64,000 nucleotides of DNA, from contig DATMBG010000007.1 in NCBI GenBank assembly GCA_035559535.1, positions 1 to 64,000 of the forward strand, read 5' to 3'. Source of the DNA: Candidatus Limnocylindrales bacterium. Its GTDB lineage: Bacteria; Moduliflexota; Moduliflexia; Moduliflexales; JAUQPW01. The notes beneath the pieces were generated by a model, which ran no database searches, was not told the origin of the DNA, and worked only from the letters and a program-made list of their open reading frames with translations. This document shows positions 35,027-43,176 of the stretch, one piece after another (positions within the stretch are counted from its first letter, which is position 1; every line of letters begins with the position of its first letter). The position numbers and the translations under genes were made by a program.

Positions 35027-36262
35027 ATGGAAGAAAAAAATATCGGACGTCGAGGTTTTCTTAAAACTGTCACTCTGACCGCAGCCGGGATCCTTACCAC
35101 CAGTTCTTGCTCAGAAACGGCAAACAAACCCTCTAAAACGGCGGAATCCTCCACCGAGACAGCAACAGCCGAACAACCTGCCGAATCACCGGCCATGCCT
35201 GTCCGGGAGTTGGGTAAAACCGGGGTCAAAATTCCCATTTTGGGATTGGGAACTTCTCAAAGCCTGGATCCCGTTTATGACAAAGTCATGCATCTTTGCT
35301 TTAAAGAAGGAGTAACCTATCTGGATACGGCTCTTTCCTATGGCTGGGGAGCTTCCCATCGAGCTATTGCCAACTTTATTAAGCAAATCGGAGATCGAAA
35401 AAAAGTCTGGATTACTTCAAAATCAGGAAATCGAACTCCTGAAGGTCTTATCGCCGATATCGATAAATGCCTGGCCGAATTGCAAACCGATTATCTGGAT
35501 TTGTATCTCATGCACGGAATTGATGATATCGGTATGTTAGATAAAGCTTTTATCGAAGCAGGAGACAGGTTACGTAAGTCTGGAAAAACCAGGTTTTTTG
35601 GCTTTTCCTGTCATGGCGGAGATGTTGTGAAACTCTTGAATAAAGCTGCAGAGGTCGGTGGAATTGATGCCATTCTTTTCCGCTATAATTTTCGACAGTA
35701 CGGAGATCGGGAGTTAAACCTGGCCATAGATGCCTGTAGTAAAGCCGGCATCGGCCTGCTGGCTATGAAAACCATGGCATCGGTTCCAGGGGATATTGAA
35801 AAGGTTGTGGAATTTCGTTCCCAGAACTTTACCTTAGGTCAGGCCAAGCTAAAATCTGTTTGGGCGGATACACGGATAGCGTCTATTATTTCCGAGATGG
35901 ATAGTGTTAAAATTGCCCGTGAGAACATTGCAGCCGCCAAGTCTCAAAAAACCATCAAAGCAGAAGAAATGCATCAATTGAATCGGCTGGCAGCACTTAC
36001 AGCCAGCTATGCCTGTAATGGATGTTCTCATCTTTGTGAATCGGCTGTAAATGGAAAGATAGCCATTGCCGACTCCTTGAGGTATTTGATGTATTATGAA
36101 TGTTACGGTAAACAAGCCCGTGCCCGGGAACTCTATCAGGCCCTTCCTTTGGAGGCCAGAAACTTTGACATCGAAGACTTGAAAAAAGCCAGTGCGGTTT
36201 GCCCCCAAAAGATCGATATTGCCGCTCGATTAAGTAAAGCCAGGTCCTTGCTGGCCGGTTAA
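35027..36262 (+). CDS. Aldo/keto reductase with Tat signal and C-terminal cysteine motif
   Basis: The 411-residue protein has a Tat-type start (GRRGFLKTVTL, residues 7-17) ending in SSCSE, possibly a lipoprotein site. The AKR barrel shows the tetrad D100, Y105, K132 and H163. The C-terminal region has a cysteine motif (CNGCSHLC, then a later Cys in VCPQKI), as in AKRs predicted to bind a [4Fe-4S] cluster. Its place right after the polyferredoxin suggests an exported redox role rather than NADPH chemistry in the cytosol. The ATG at 35027 has AGAGGA upstream. Confidence 0.86.
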   Translation: MEEKNIGRRGFLKTVTLTAAGILTTSSCSETANKPSKTAESSTETATAEQPAESPAMPVRELGKTGVKIPILGLGTSQSLDPVYDKVMHLCFKEGVTYLDTALSYGWGASHRAIANFIKQIGDRKKVWITSKSGNRTPEGLIADIDKCLAELQTDYLDLYLMHGIDDIGMLDKAFIEAGDRLRKSGKTRFFGFSCHGGDVVKLLNKAAEVGGIDAILFRYNFRQYGDRELNLAIDACSKAGIGLLAMKTMASVPGDIEKVVEFRSQNFTLGQAKLKSVWADTRIASIISEMDSVKIARENIAAAKSQKTIKAEEMHQLNRLAALTASYACNGCSHLCESAVNGKIAIADSLRYLMYYECYGKQARARELYQALPLEARNFDIEDLKKASAVCPQKIDIAARLSKARSLLAG

Positions 36263-36322
36263 TTTAAGTTCTTCTTCTTCAATTGGAAATGGCCTGACCC
36301 GTGGACGTTTCTGATTTTTCCG

Positions 36323-36351
36323 TTGACTTTCTGTAAACTCTGAGATATGGA
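36323..36351 (+). promoter_or_regulatory. Candidate promoter for the MetE-like gene
   Basis: TTGACT at 36323-36328 and TATGGA at 36346-36351 are 17 nt apart, 65 bp before the ATG at 36416. Confidence 0.4.
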
Positions 36352-36415
36352 ACAGTTCTAGAAGAGGTAGAAAAAATTGTTTTTTAGAAGTCACCTAAAT
36401 TAAAGGAGATGGGCC

Positions 36416-37507
36416 ATGAATACCTATCGAAGTGATGTGGTCGGTAGCCTGTTGCGTCCGGACTATCTGAAAGAAGCTCGGGAACGCTATGAGTCGGGAG
36501 CCCTCAGTGATGCAGCGTTCAAGCGAATTGAGGACCGGGCCGTTGACGAAGCCGTTGCTCTCCAAATTCGTGCAGGGGTGGATGTAATCAGTGATGGGGA
36601 GATGCGACGATATGCTTTCTTCGGTCATCTTATCGATGCGGTGGAAGGGTTTGATAAATTTGGTGGCTGGGCTATCCCTTTTCGAGATGAGCAAGGGACG
36701 GAACTGGTTTTTAAACGACCTGTGGTGGTCTCCCGCTTGCGGAGACGGCGCCACCTGTGTGCCGAAGAATTTACCTATCTTCGGGCTCGTACCGACCGCC
36801 CTGCTAAGGCTACATTAATCAGCGCTCAACAGGCGGCAGCCTATTACGAGCCCGAGAAATCGAGGGGAGCCTATGCTACCATCGATGCTTATTTATCCGA
36901 CCTGGTGGATATCCTGCGTGAAGAAGTAGCTGAATTGATCCGTCTGGGTTGTACCTATATCCAGATCGATAGTCCGCAATATGCCGCCTTGGTGGATCCT
37001 CAACACCGTGAAGGATATCGGCAGCGAGGTAACGACCCGGATCGTCTTCTTGATCGGTGTATTGAAATGGATAATGCCGTGATCGGTAACCATCCCGGGA
37101 TTCTCTTCGCATTACATATCTGTCGAGGGAACTACCGGAGCAAGTTCCACAGCCGGGGGGATTATGGACCGATCACCAAAGTTTTCCGTCATACCCACTT
37201 TCAACGCTTTCTGCTGGAATATGACGATGCACGTTCAGGAGGCTTCGAGCCGTTACAATATGTTCCTGAGGACAGAACCGTCGTTCTTGGATTGGTGACC
37301 ACCAAGAAAGCCGAACTTGAAAGCAAAGAAGAGTTGAAACGACGCATTCGGGAAGCCCAGGCTTTCATCCCCCTGGAGAGGTTAGCCTTGAGTACCCAGT
37401 GTGGATTTGCCTCAACCCTGGAGGGGAATCTCCTCACACCTGCAGATCAGGAAGCCAAGTTACGCCTTGTGGCCGAAACTGCTCGGGAAGTATGGGGCGA
37501 ATCCTGA
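36416..37507 (+). CDS. Cobalamin-independent methionine synthase-like protein (MetE C-terminal fold)
   Basis: The 363-residue protein has a single MetE-like barrel: an opening SDVVGSLLRP, VDVISDGEMRR, YIQIDSPQYA, and the zinc ligands H234 and C236 (HICRG) and C329 (STQCGF). Full-length MetE is about twice as long; single-barrel homologues act on other methyl or thiol substrates and are often found in degradation clusters. It lies 47 bp before a LigB-type dioxygenase, so a role in one-carbon or aromatic-methoxy handling is possible but unproven. GGAGATGGGCC precedes the ATG. Confidence 0.85.
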   Translation: MNTYRSDVVGSLLRPDYLKEARERYESGALSDAAFKRIEDRAVDEAVALQIRAGVDVISDGEMRRYAFFGHLIDAVEGFDKFGGWAIPFRDEQGTELVFKRPVVVSRLRRRRHLCAEEFTYLRARTDRPAKATLISAQQAAAYYEPEKSRGAYATIDAYLSDLVDILREEVAELIRLGCTYIQIDSPQYAALVDPQHREGYRQRGNDPDRLLDRCIEMDNAVIGNHPGILFALHICRGNYRSKFHSRGDYGPITKVFRHTHFQRFLLEYDDARSGGFEPLQYVPEDRTVVLGLVTTKKAELESKEELKRRIREAQAFIPLERLALSTQCGFASTLEGNLLTPADQEAKLRLVAETAREVWGES

Positions 37508-37554
37508 AAGAAGGATCTGTTCATAAGATTTTTCAAACCTGAAAGGAGATAAAA

Positions 37555-38385
37555 ATGACCGGAGGAGTTATTGCAAGTGCTGTAGCGTCGCATACCCCCA
37601 GAATGGCCTTTGAGGAAAAAACCCCAGAATTTCAACGGGGTTTGGTCATGGGTTCTAAGGAAATGGGCGCCGCGTTGCGGGCTTTGCAACCGGATTTGTT
37701 TGTTATCAACTCGGCACACTGGGTTTCCAGCTTTAACTGGTACGCAACCTGTCAGAATCCCCATGAAGGGATCTGTGTAGCTGAGGAGGCACCGGATCTG
37801 ATTCCCGGAATTCCTTATAGACGTAAAGGAGACCCGGAATTTGCCAGGGTCTTTGTGGAGACTCTGCAACGCGCCGGCATCCCTTGTTTTCGTAATGAAT
37901 CGCCCCATTACGAATGGGATTATGGGGCCTTGGTACCCCTCCTCTACCTCGACCCGGAGGCGACGATACCCGTTGTGGAAATTCCTACCTGCCTTTCTGC
38001 AGATCATGGGGAATGCTTACGTGTCGGACAGCTTATCCACGCAATCGGCAAAGAAACCGGTCGACGCATTATATTTATCGCAAGTTGCGCTTTATCCCAT
38101 AAAATCGTGCGGGGACCCCATTTATGGCCTACCCCTGAGCGGATCGAGATGGACCACCGCTTTATGGATTTAATGCAACAGGGTCATATTTCCCAATTAC
38201 TGGCCTGGTTCCCTGAGTACAGCCGTGATGCCGTTGCCGAGATGGGGGGTCGTGTCCTCGCCACGATGCTGGGGACTTTAGAGGCACTCGCTCAGGAAGG
38301 CGTTAAACTAACCGGTCGAAAATACGGTGACTATGCTCCATCATCCGGTAGCGGTAATGCAAATATTGCCGTATATCCCATTTAA
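37555..38385 (+). CDS. Class III extradiol dioxygenase (LigB-type)
   Basis: The 276-residue protein has the LigB layout: H13 in ASHTPRM and H55 in NSAHWV as likely Fe(II) ligands, then DYGALVPLLYL and an IIFIASCALSH strand. Enzymes of this class open catecholic rings beside the hydroxyls, with O2. A GAAAGGAG lies 8-9 nt before the ATG. With the carboxymuconolactone-decarboxylase-like gene downstream and the intradiol enzyme at 30.5 kb, it suggests aromatic degradation, although no complete pathway is present. Confidence 0.87.
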   Translation: MTGGVIASAVASHTPRMAFEEKTPEFQRGLVMGSKEMGAALRALQPDLFVINSAHWVSSFNWYATCQNPHEGICVAEEAPDLIPGIPYRRKGDPEFARVFVETLQRAGIPCFRNESPHYEWDYGALVPLLYLDPEATIPVVEIPTCLSADHGECLRVGQLIHAIGKETGRRIIFIASCALSHKIVRGPHLWPTPERIEMDHRFMDLMQQGHISQLLAWFPEYSRDAVAEMGGRVLATMLGTLEALAQEGVKLTGRKYGDYAPSSGSGNANIAVYPI

Positions 38386-38553
38386 TCGTCCAGGGTGTTG
38401 ACTTTAAGGTAAGTAACAAATAAGGTAAAATGCCATCTCAACCGGAGGAACCTCCGATTTGTTCTACAGATAGGGCGATGTCCCGATTCAGGGAAATTAC
38501 CCTCTAACTCTCAATACCCCTGAACCTGAACCCCTATAGCTGTGAAAGAAAAC

Positions 38554-38922
38554 ATGTCAAAGAAAGAACAATATGAAAAGCGTTATGAGGATCTCATCGG
38601 TTTTGTACCCCCACGGATTCAGCATCGGATCGCCCTGGGTCTTGAAGTGGATCCGGACCTTCTGGATCAGGTAGAAGAGCTTCGTGCACGTGCCATGTAC
38701 CCAAAGTCAATGGATATTAAGACGGCCCAATTGATCCTGTTTGCCGTGTTACTATCCCAGATTTCCCCTGCTTCCGAATATCACGCACGTGCTGCCGTAC
38801 GCGCCGGAGCGACCCGTGAGGAATTACACGATGTTGCAGGACTGGTCTTTTTGTTTCGCGGTCTCCCCGCGTTTAACCTGGCGGCCGAAGTCATCAACAA
38901 AATTTTTCCACCCCGGGAATAA
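38554..38922 (+). CDS. Carboxymuconolactone decarboxylase (AhpD-like) family protein
   Basis: The 122-residue protein is all-helical with the CMD pattern: LRARAMYPKSMDIKTAQLI, SQISPASEYHARAAVRAGAT and a final EELHDVAGLVFLF. The CxxC redox pair of AhpD is absent, so a decarboxylase or other role is more likely than a peroxidase role. The ATG at 38554 is used; a GTG at 38542 would add four residues. It lies 168 bp after the LigB gene. Confidence 0.82.
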   Translation: MSKKEQYEKRYEDLIGFVPPRIQHRIALGLEVDPDLLDQVEELRARAMYPKSMDIKTAQLILFAVLLSQISPASEYHARAAVRAGATREELHDVAGLVFLFRGLPAFNLAAEVINKIFPPRE

Positions 38923-39007
38923 TACCATTTCTACGTTGAAATATCCCTTAAACGGTAGGGGGATCCAGTGGGGCTGTCTTGTTTAAGGACGATCCTGGAT
39001 GATCACC

Positions 39008-39035
39008 TTGTAGATTACAGGTTATATGATATGAT
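39008..39035 (+). promoter_or_regulatory. Candidate promoter upstream of the VOC gene
   Basis: TTGTAG at 39008-39013 and TATGAT at 39030-39035 are 16 nt apart. The rest of 38923-39226 has no gene that I can see. Confidence 0.3.
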
Positions 39036-39226
39036 ATTTCTATCTGGGTCTGGTATAACAAGTTGAGGAGGACCCTTTAAGGAGGCCCTTAACGGGAAAA
39101 AGGTTAAATCTATTTTTTCGCACCTCCAACTCGATCTATAATTTTGAAGTTTTGTATAATGGTTCCGTTCCTGCCTCAGGTTCCATTCAACAAAAGTAGA
39201 GTTTGATGAAAGGAGAATAAAAAGCC

Positions 39227-39682
39227 ATGGAAATAACGGGTATTCATCACACCAGCTTTACAGTTAGCAATCTGAAACGCTCTATCGATTTTTATCAGGG
39301 TATTTTGGGTTTTCCTATTGTGATGGAAAAAGAGCTAACAGGTACAGAAGCCGAAACGATCACAGCCCTTCCCGGCGCTCATCTTCTTATCGCTCATTTG
39401 AAGGCAGGTGAATATCAAACCATAGAGCTCATTCAGTACCTGGCTCCTCAGGGAAAGGTTTTAGATACCACAACCTGCAATGTGGGGAGTGCTCATATCT
39501 GCTTTGTAGTTCCTGATATAAAGAAAGCCTATCAGGAATTGAAAGCAAAGGGGGTACGTTTTAAATCAGAACCTATCCGCCTCTCCAGCGGTAAAAGTAA
39601 AGGGGGGTATGCGGTTTATTTCCGGGATCCCGATGGGATTACTTTAGAGTTGTTTCAAAGACCTCCCTCTATGGCCATCTAA
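39227..39682 (+). CDS. VOC superfamily protein (glyoxalase / extradiol dioxygenase fold)
   Basis: The 151-residue protein has the paired beta-alpha-beta-beta-beta modules of the VOC superfamily: GIHHTSFTVSNL with metal-binding H7 or H8, RSIDFYQGILGF, TIELIQY, AHICFVVPDI and a final YFRDPDGITLELFQ with E141. It could be a glyoxalase, epimerase or dioxygenase; the sequence alone does not decide. AAAGGAG lies before the ATG. Its place after ring-cleavage genes fits a degradation role. Confidence 0.85.
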   Translation: MEITGIHHTSFTVSNLKRSIDFYQGILGFPIVMEKELTGTEAETITALPGAHLLIAHLKAGEYQTIELIQYLAPQGKVLDTTTCNVGSAHICFVVPDIKKAYQELKAKGVRFKSEPIRLSSGKSKGGYAVYFRDPDGITLELFQRPPSMAI

Positions 39683-39866
39683 AGATGGATAAATAACCGA
39701 AAAAAGGCCACTCCGGAGATTTTTATGGTATAAAAAATTTTTCAAAAATTTTTATTTTGAGCTTGACAAAGGACCCAACTTTGATGTAGTCAGGATTGGT
39801 TAGTGGGTCTATAACAGTCCTCTGTTTGACCAACCTCTTTCAACCTTTTTCAAAGGAGTAAAGTCT

Positions 39867-40451
39867 GTGATGGATTCCAACATAAAAGTACCTTACCAAA
39901 CCTGGATAACGCGTTTACCGAATGCAAAAGTACTCTTAACGGGTTTGGTTATGTTCGGACTCATCGGCTTGGTAACCTTTGCTGCACTGCGTGAGATAAA
40001 TGTTACTACGACAAATAGTGTGGGAACCATGATCGAGCCTTTGCGACCAGCCTTTACTGAGGCAGAAGAAGCGTATGTTTCGGCATTATGGCCTATTCAT
40101 AGTGATGTAAAACTCAGTGCGGTCAGTATGACATTTGCCGGTCTTTACTACAAGCTAGGGGAAATCGATCGAAATACCCTGAAATCTAGGCTTAAACCGG
40201 TCGCCGAGAATTTTGAAAAGGCGGCTTTTCGGCTTCGCCAGATAGAACCCCCGGTATCCATGGAAAAGATTCACTGGAACTATGTGAGGGCCGTGAAGCT
40301 TTATCAGGATTCTATTACAGAAATGACCAAAGTACTCGATGACGGTCGTGACGAGCATTTAATTGCCGCCCAGGCGCAAAGTGAGCAGGCAGCAACCATT
40401 CTGCTCAAAGTGAGTAGTGAATTGTGGCCCGGAGAGTATAAGCCGAACTAA
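39867..40451 (+). CDS. Unrecognised single-pass membrane protein
   Basis: The 194-residue protein has a short cytoplasmic start, one membrane helix (about 22-42, VLLTGLVMFGLIGLVTFAAL) and an all-helical outer domain with few cysteines. The layout recalls the periplasmic four-helix sensing domains of chemoreceptors, but no HAMP or signalling part follows. I recognise no family. A TTGACA at 39763 with an AT-rich stretch upstream may serve as its promoter. A terminator-like hairpin follows at 40578. Confidence 0.65.
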   Translation: MMDSNIKVPYQTWITRLPNAKVLLTGLVMFGLIGLVTFAALREINVTTTNSVGTMIEPLRPAFTEAEEAYVSALWPIHSDVKLSAVSMTFAGLYYKLGEIDRNTLKSRLKPVAENFEKAAFRLRQIEPPVSMEKIHWNYVRAVKLYQDSITEMTKVLDDGRDEHLIAAQAQSEQAATILLKVSSELWPGEYKPN

Positions 40452-40577
40452 TTATCCAGAAAGAAGGATAAATAACCCTTCAGCGGCATTCAGGAATAGA
40501 CTTTTTGTATATCTTCCCTCTGGAGGGGTGGGAAGTCATAAACTTTTAAAGGATGGTGTCTCTCTGAGAGACCCCAT

Positions 40578-40612
40578 GAAGAGGAGAGTTAGGGATCTTT
40601 CCTCTTCTTTTT
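40578..40612 (+). terminator. Candidate Rho-independent terminator
   Basis: GAAGAGGA (40578-40585) pairs with TCCTCTTC (40600-40607) across a 14-nt loop and is followed by five T residues. Confidence 0.5.
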
Positions 40613-40653
40613 AAAAGCCGTTAAAACCCTATGATCAACCTCCCTACCCGTAG

Positions 40654-40684
40654 ATTTGTAATGTCAGACTTGGATATTACAAAT
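40654..40684. promoter_or_regulatory. Inverted repeat upstream of the lactonase-like gene, possible operator
   Basis: ATTTGTAAT (40654-40662) and ATTACAAAT (40676-40684) are perfect inverted copies separated by 13 nt, about 30 bp before the ATG at 40716. Size and place suit a dimeric repressor site or a leader hairpin. Confidence 0.35.
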
Positions 40685-40715
40685 TCATAGGTAAGGGTTA
40701 TCCCAGGAGGAAAAC

Positions 40716-41747
40716 ATGCAAAAGAGGCAGGTAACAAGCGCAGGGTGGTTTGTATTACTGGTGATGTTCGGGTTGGCTATGGTAGCTACCACCTTTGGTC
40801 CCGTGGCGTTTGGAGCCGAAGAAAAGGAAGCACCCATAGTCTACTCGGTTTGGCTGGTTGAAAGTAGCCGTTTCATGAAAGTACCCTTTGGGGCCTTTAT
40901 GCCTGATCGTGCCTTTGTTCCGGATAGTAAGAATCCCATGAACAGTATTAATACGGTGGATCTTCCGGTCAATGTGGGTGTTATTAAGGGAGGTAAGGAC
41001 ATAGTTCTCTATGATACGGGATGGAAACAACAGGAATATCTAAAGATGACCGGAAGTGATCATTGGGCACCGCTTCCAGAACAGTTAAAACTGCTGGGGA
41101 TTAAACCTGAGGATGTAACGAAGATCGTCATCGGCCATGGTCACTGGGATCATGCCGGTCAAATCGATGATTTCCCCAATGCTGTCCTTTATGTACAGAA
41201 AGAAGAGTTACGGGGGATCGAGTGGGCCCTTAACTATCCCGGACATCCCAAAATCAGGGCAGTGAATACCGATCCCGGTGGATGTATGCGTACACCCGCC
41301 TGCGGTTATCCTCCGCTAACCCTGGATCAGATTTATGGTAAGGTCTTAAAAGGGAAAGCAGTCATTGTGGATGGGATGATGGAGATTGCCCCCGGTCTGA
41401 TTATTCATCCGGCCCATCGTGCCCATACGGCAGGTTCTCAACTCCTGCAAGTGAATACGGCCAGAGGACAGCTCATGTTTGGTAGTGATGCTTACTCCTC
41501 CTGGGAGGGTATCCGCGACTGGATGATTGCCAACCCTCAACAGACCGATACCGTTCAACAGTTTCTGGCCTATGAGAAATGTTACAAGATCACCGGCGGT
41601 TATGATAACTGTGTAGCGGCCCACGAACCCCTCTCTTATACTGATAAATACCCGCTTACCAAGGATTCATGGGTCGGTCCTAATGGTTCTCGTATGGCCG
41701 AAATCACCCTGGCTCCTGGAGAACCATCCCGTAAACCCAAGAAGTAA
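40716..41747 (+). CDS. Exported lactonase-like metallo-beta-lactamase fold hydrolase
   Basis: The 343-residue protein has a signal peptide (cleavage near 34) and an MBL core: IVLYDTGW, then the metal motif H141, H143, D145, H146 (GHGHWDHAG), a PAHRAHTAGSQLLQV segment and GSDAYSSWEG. It is of the N-acyl-homoserine-lactonase-like branch, different from the paralogue pair elsewhere in the window. Many members of this branch act on other esters or lactones. An AGGAGG precedes the ATG, and a strong terminator follows the gene. Confidence 0.85.
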   Translation: MQKRQVTSAGWFVLLVMFGLAMVATTFGPVAFGAEEKEAPIVYSVWLVESSRFMKVPFGAFMPDRAFVPDSKNPMNSINTVDLPVNVGVIKGGKDIVLYDTGWKQQEYLKMTGSDHWAPLPEQLKLLGIKPEDVTKIVIGHGHWDHAGQIDDFPNAVLYVQKEELRGIEWALNYPGHPKIRAVNTDPGGCMRTPACGYPPLTLDQIYGKVLKGKAVIVDGMMEIAPGLIIHPAHRAHTAGSQLLQVNTARGQLMFGSDAYSSWEGIRDWMIANPQQTDTVQQFLAYEKCYKITGGYDNCVAAHEPLSYTDKYPLTKDSWVGPNGSRMAEITLAPGEPSRKPKK

Positions 41748-41773
41748 AGCCAGCAGGGATGATCAAATATTGC

Positions 41774-41810
41774 GAGGAGTCCGGCAAAACCGGACTCCTC
41801 GTGTTTTTTT
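41774..41810 (+). terminator. Rho-independent terminator
   Basis: GAGGAGTCCGG (41774-41784) pairs perfectly with CCGGACTCCTC (41790-41800) across a CAAAA loop, followed by GTGTTTTTTT. It ends the lactonase-like transcript. Confidence 0.93.
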
Positions 41811-41881
41811 ACCTTCTCTAAGTTCCCTATTTAGGAGTGATGGTTATCTTATACCGACTTGCTTTTCATAAAGTAAGATAT

Positions 41882-41937
41882 CATTGCAAGGAGCTAAGTG
41901 ACGAAGCAATCTGTATGTTCAGAGATTGCTTCGCTGC
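41882..41937. repeat. CATTGCAAGGAGC / GAAGCAATC palindromic repeat
   Basis: The text resembles a palindrome common in many bacterial genomes (CATTGCGAGGAGCGAAGCGA, then GAAGCAATC). CGAAGCAATCT (41902-41912) and AGATTGCTTCG (41923-41933) form a perfect 11-bp stem. It overlaps the start region of the next gene. Confidence 0.7.
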
Positions 41938-43159
41938 AGGGATAAGGACGCTTTATTCATTCAATTACAAACTAATATTGCCTTTCATCTCTTTGCTGAT
42001 GGGTATACTGGGATTTTCTGAAGCGGATGCCCATGATCCAAGTGCCTATGGGGGTCTATTTCGATCCCGGGATAACGGGGCGACCTGGTTCCCTGCAAAT
42101 ACAGGACTTTTTCTAACCGACGCCCTCGGCGTGGCTATCAGCCCAACCGATGCAAATCATCTCTTGCTTGCAACAAGCACTCAATTATTACGCTCACGCA
42201 ATGGAGGACGTGATTGGGTTCAAGAAGCCCCGACGGTATTGTTCGGAGGTGTTTATGCCATAGCCTTTGATTCTGATGGGCAACGCGCCTTTGCTTCAAC
42301 CAATTTGGGAATTTATGTAACCGAAGATGGTAATCAATGGCATAAAACCTCGACTCCAAAGGGTGCCATACCGGCTTATGCTATCACACCAGGATCTGTT
42401 ACCGGGAGAATTTACGTAGCAGGACCCGGTGGATTATGGCGAAGCGAGGACCGGGGTCGATCTTGGTTAGATGCAGGTAAGGGCCTTCCTCAAGGACCGG
42501 TAACCGGCCTCCTCATCCATCGAACAAACCCCGAATCAGGGGTTAAGAATTCTGAAGAAACCGTTTATGTCATCGCAGGAGGGCGAATCTGGATGAGCCC
42601 AGATGGGAGGTATAACTGGCAACCTCGGGATACCGGACTCCCTGTGGGTCGTGTACAGGCTTTCTCACAGGATCCTGCAGAATCCGATCAATTATGGGCT
42701 GCGGCAGCCGATCAGGTATTCACAAGTGAGGATCTGGGTGAGAATTGGCGGCCCATTGGACGGCCACTGCCAGAAGCCAATACTTCCATCCATGGGATTG
42801 CCGTTGCTGAAGGTGGAACCATTATTGTGCTGACAACCCATCGGGGTCTGTTCCGAAGTACCGACGGCGGAAATAACTGGAATCTCATGGAAGGTAATCT
42901 CCCCATCCATCTCGAAGCAGGACCCCTGGTACGAGACCCAAACCATTCTGCAACCCTTTATGCCGGATATGCCCTGACTCCCTACAGTGAATTAAGAAGA
43001 ACGGCCATGGAAGGAGGATCATTACTCAGTCGTGCCGATCCTGTGAGTTTGATGGGTGGTGCTGCCTTCTTGATTCTTCTGACGATCCTTGGAATTATCT
43101 TGGTCCGCTGGCTTGCACGTTCTCGAAGTGCGGTCAACACGACCCTATCTCGATCCTAA
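41915..43159 (+). CDS. Exported BNR / sortilin-like beta-propeller with C-terminal anchor
   Basis: About 414 residues from the preferred ATG. A hydrophobic signal (LILPFISLLMGILGF) precedes repeated Asp-box motifs: SRDNGATWF, SRNGGRDWV, SEDRGRSWL, SPDGRYNWQ, SEDLGENWR and STDGGNNWN, spaced like blades of a propeller. A membrane helix lies near the C-terminus (FLILLTILGIILVRWLA). Such proteins (photosystem II assembly factor YCF48-like, or sortilin-like) bind rather than hydrolyse. The start is uncertain: the frame is open from 41837, and this ATG lies in a repeat. The Vgb-like gene follows after 17 bp. Confidence 0.78.
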   Translation: MFRDCFAAGIRTLYSFNYKLILPFISLLMGILGFSEADAHDPSAYGGLFRSRDNGATWFPANTGLFLTDALGVAISPTDANHLLLATSTQLLRSRNGGRDWVQEAPTVLFGGVYAIAFDSDGQRAFASTNLGIYVTEDGNQWHKTSTPKGAIPAYAITPGSVTGRIYVAGPGGLWRSEDRGRSWLDAGKGLPQGPVTGLLIHRTNPESGVKNSEETVYVIAGGRIWMSPDGRYNWQPRDTGLPVGRVQAFSQDPAESDQLWAAAADQVFTSEDLGENWRPIGRPLPEANTSIHGIAVAEGGTIIVLTTHRGLFRSTDGGNNWNLMEGNLPIHLEAGPLVRDPNHSATLYAGYALTPYSELRRTAMEGGSLLSRADPVSLMGGAAFLILLTILGIILVRWLARSRSAVNTTLSRS

Positions 43160-43176
43160 ATCAAGGAGACTTTATC

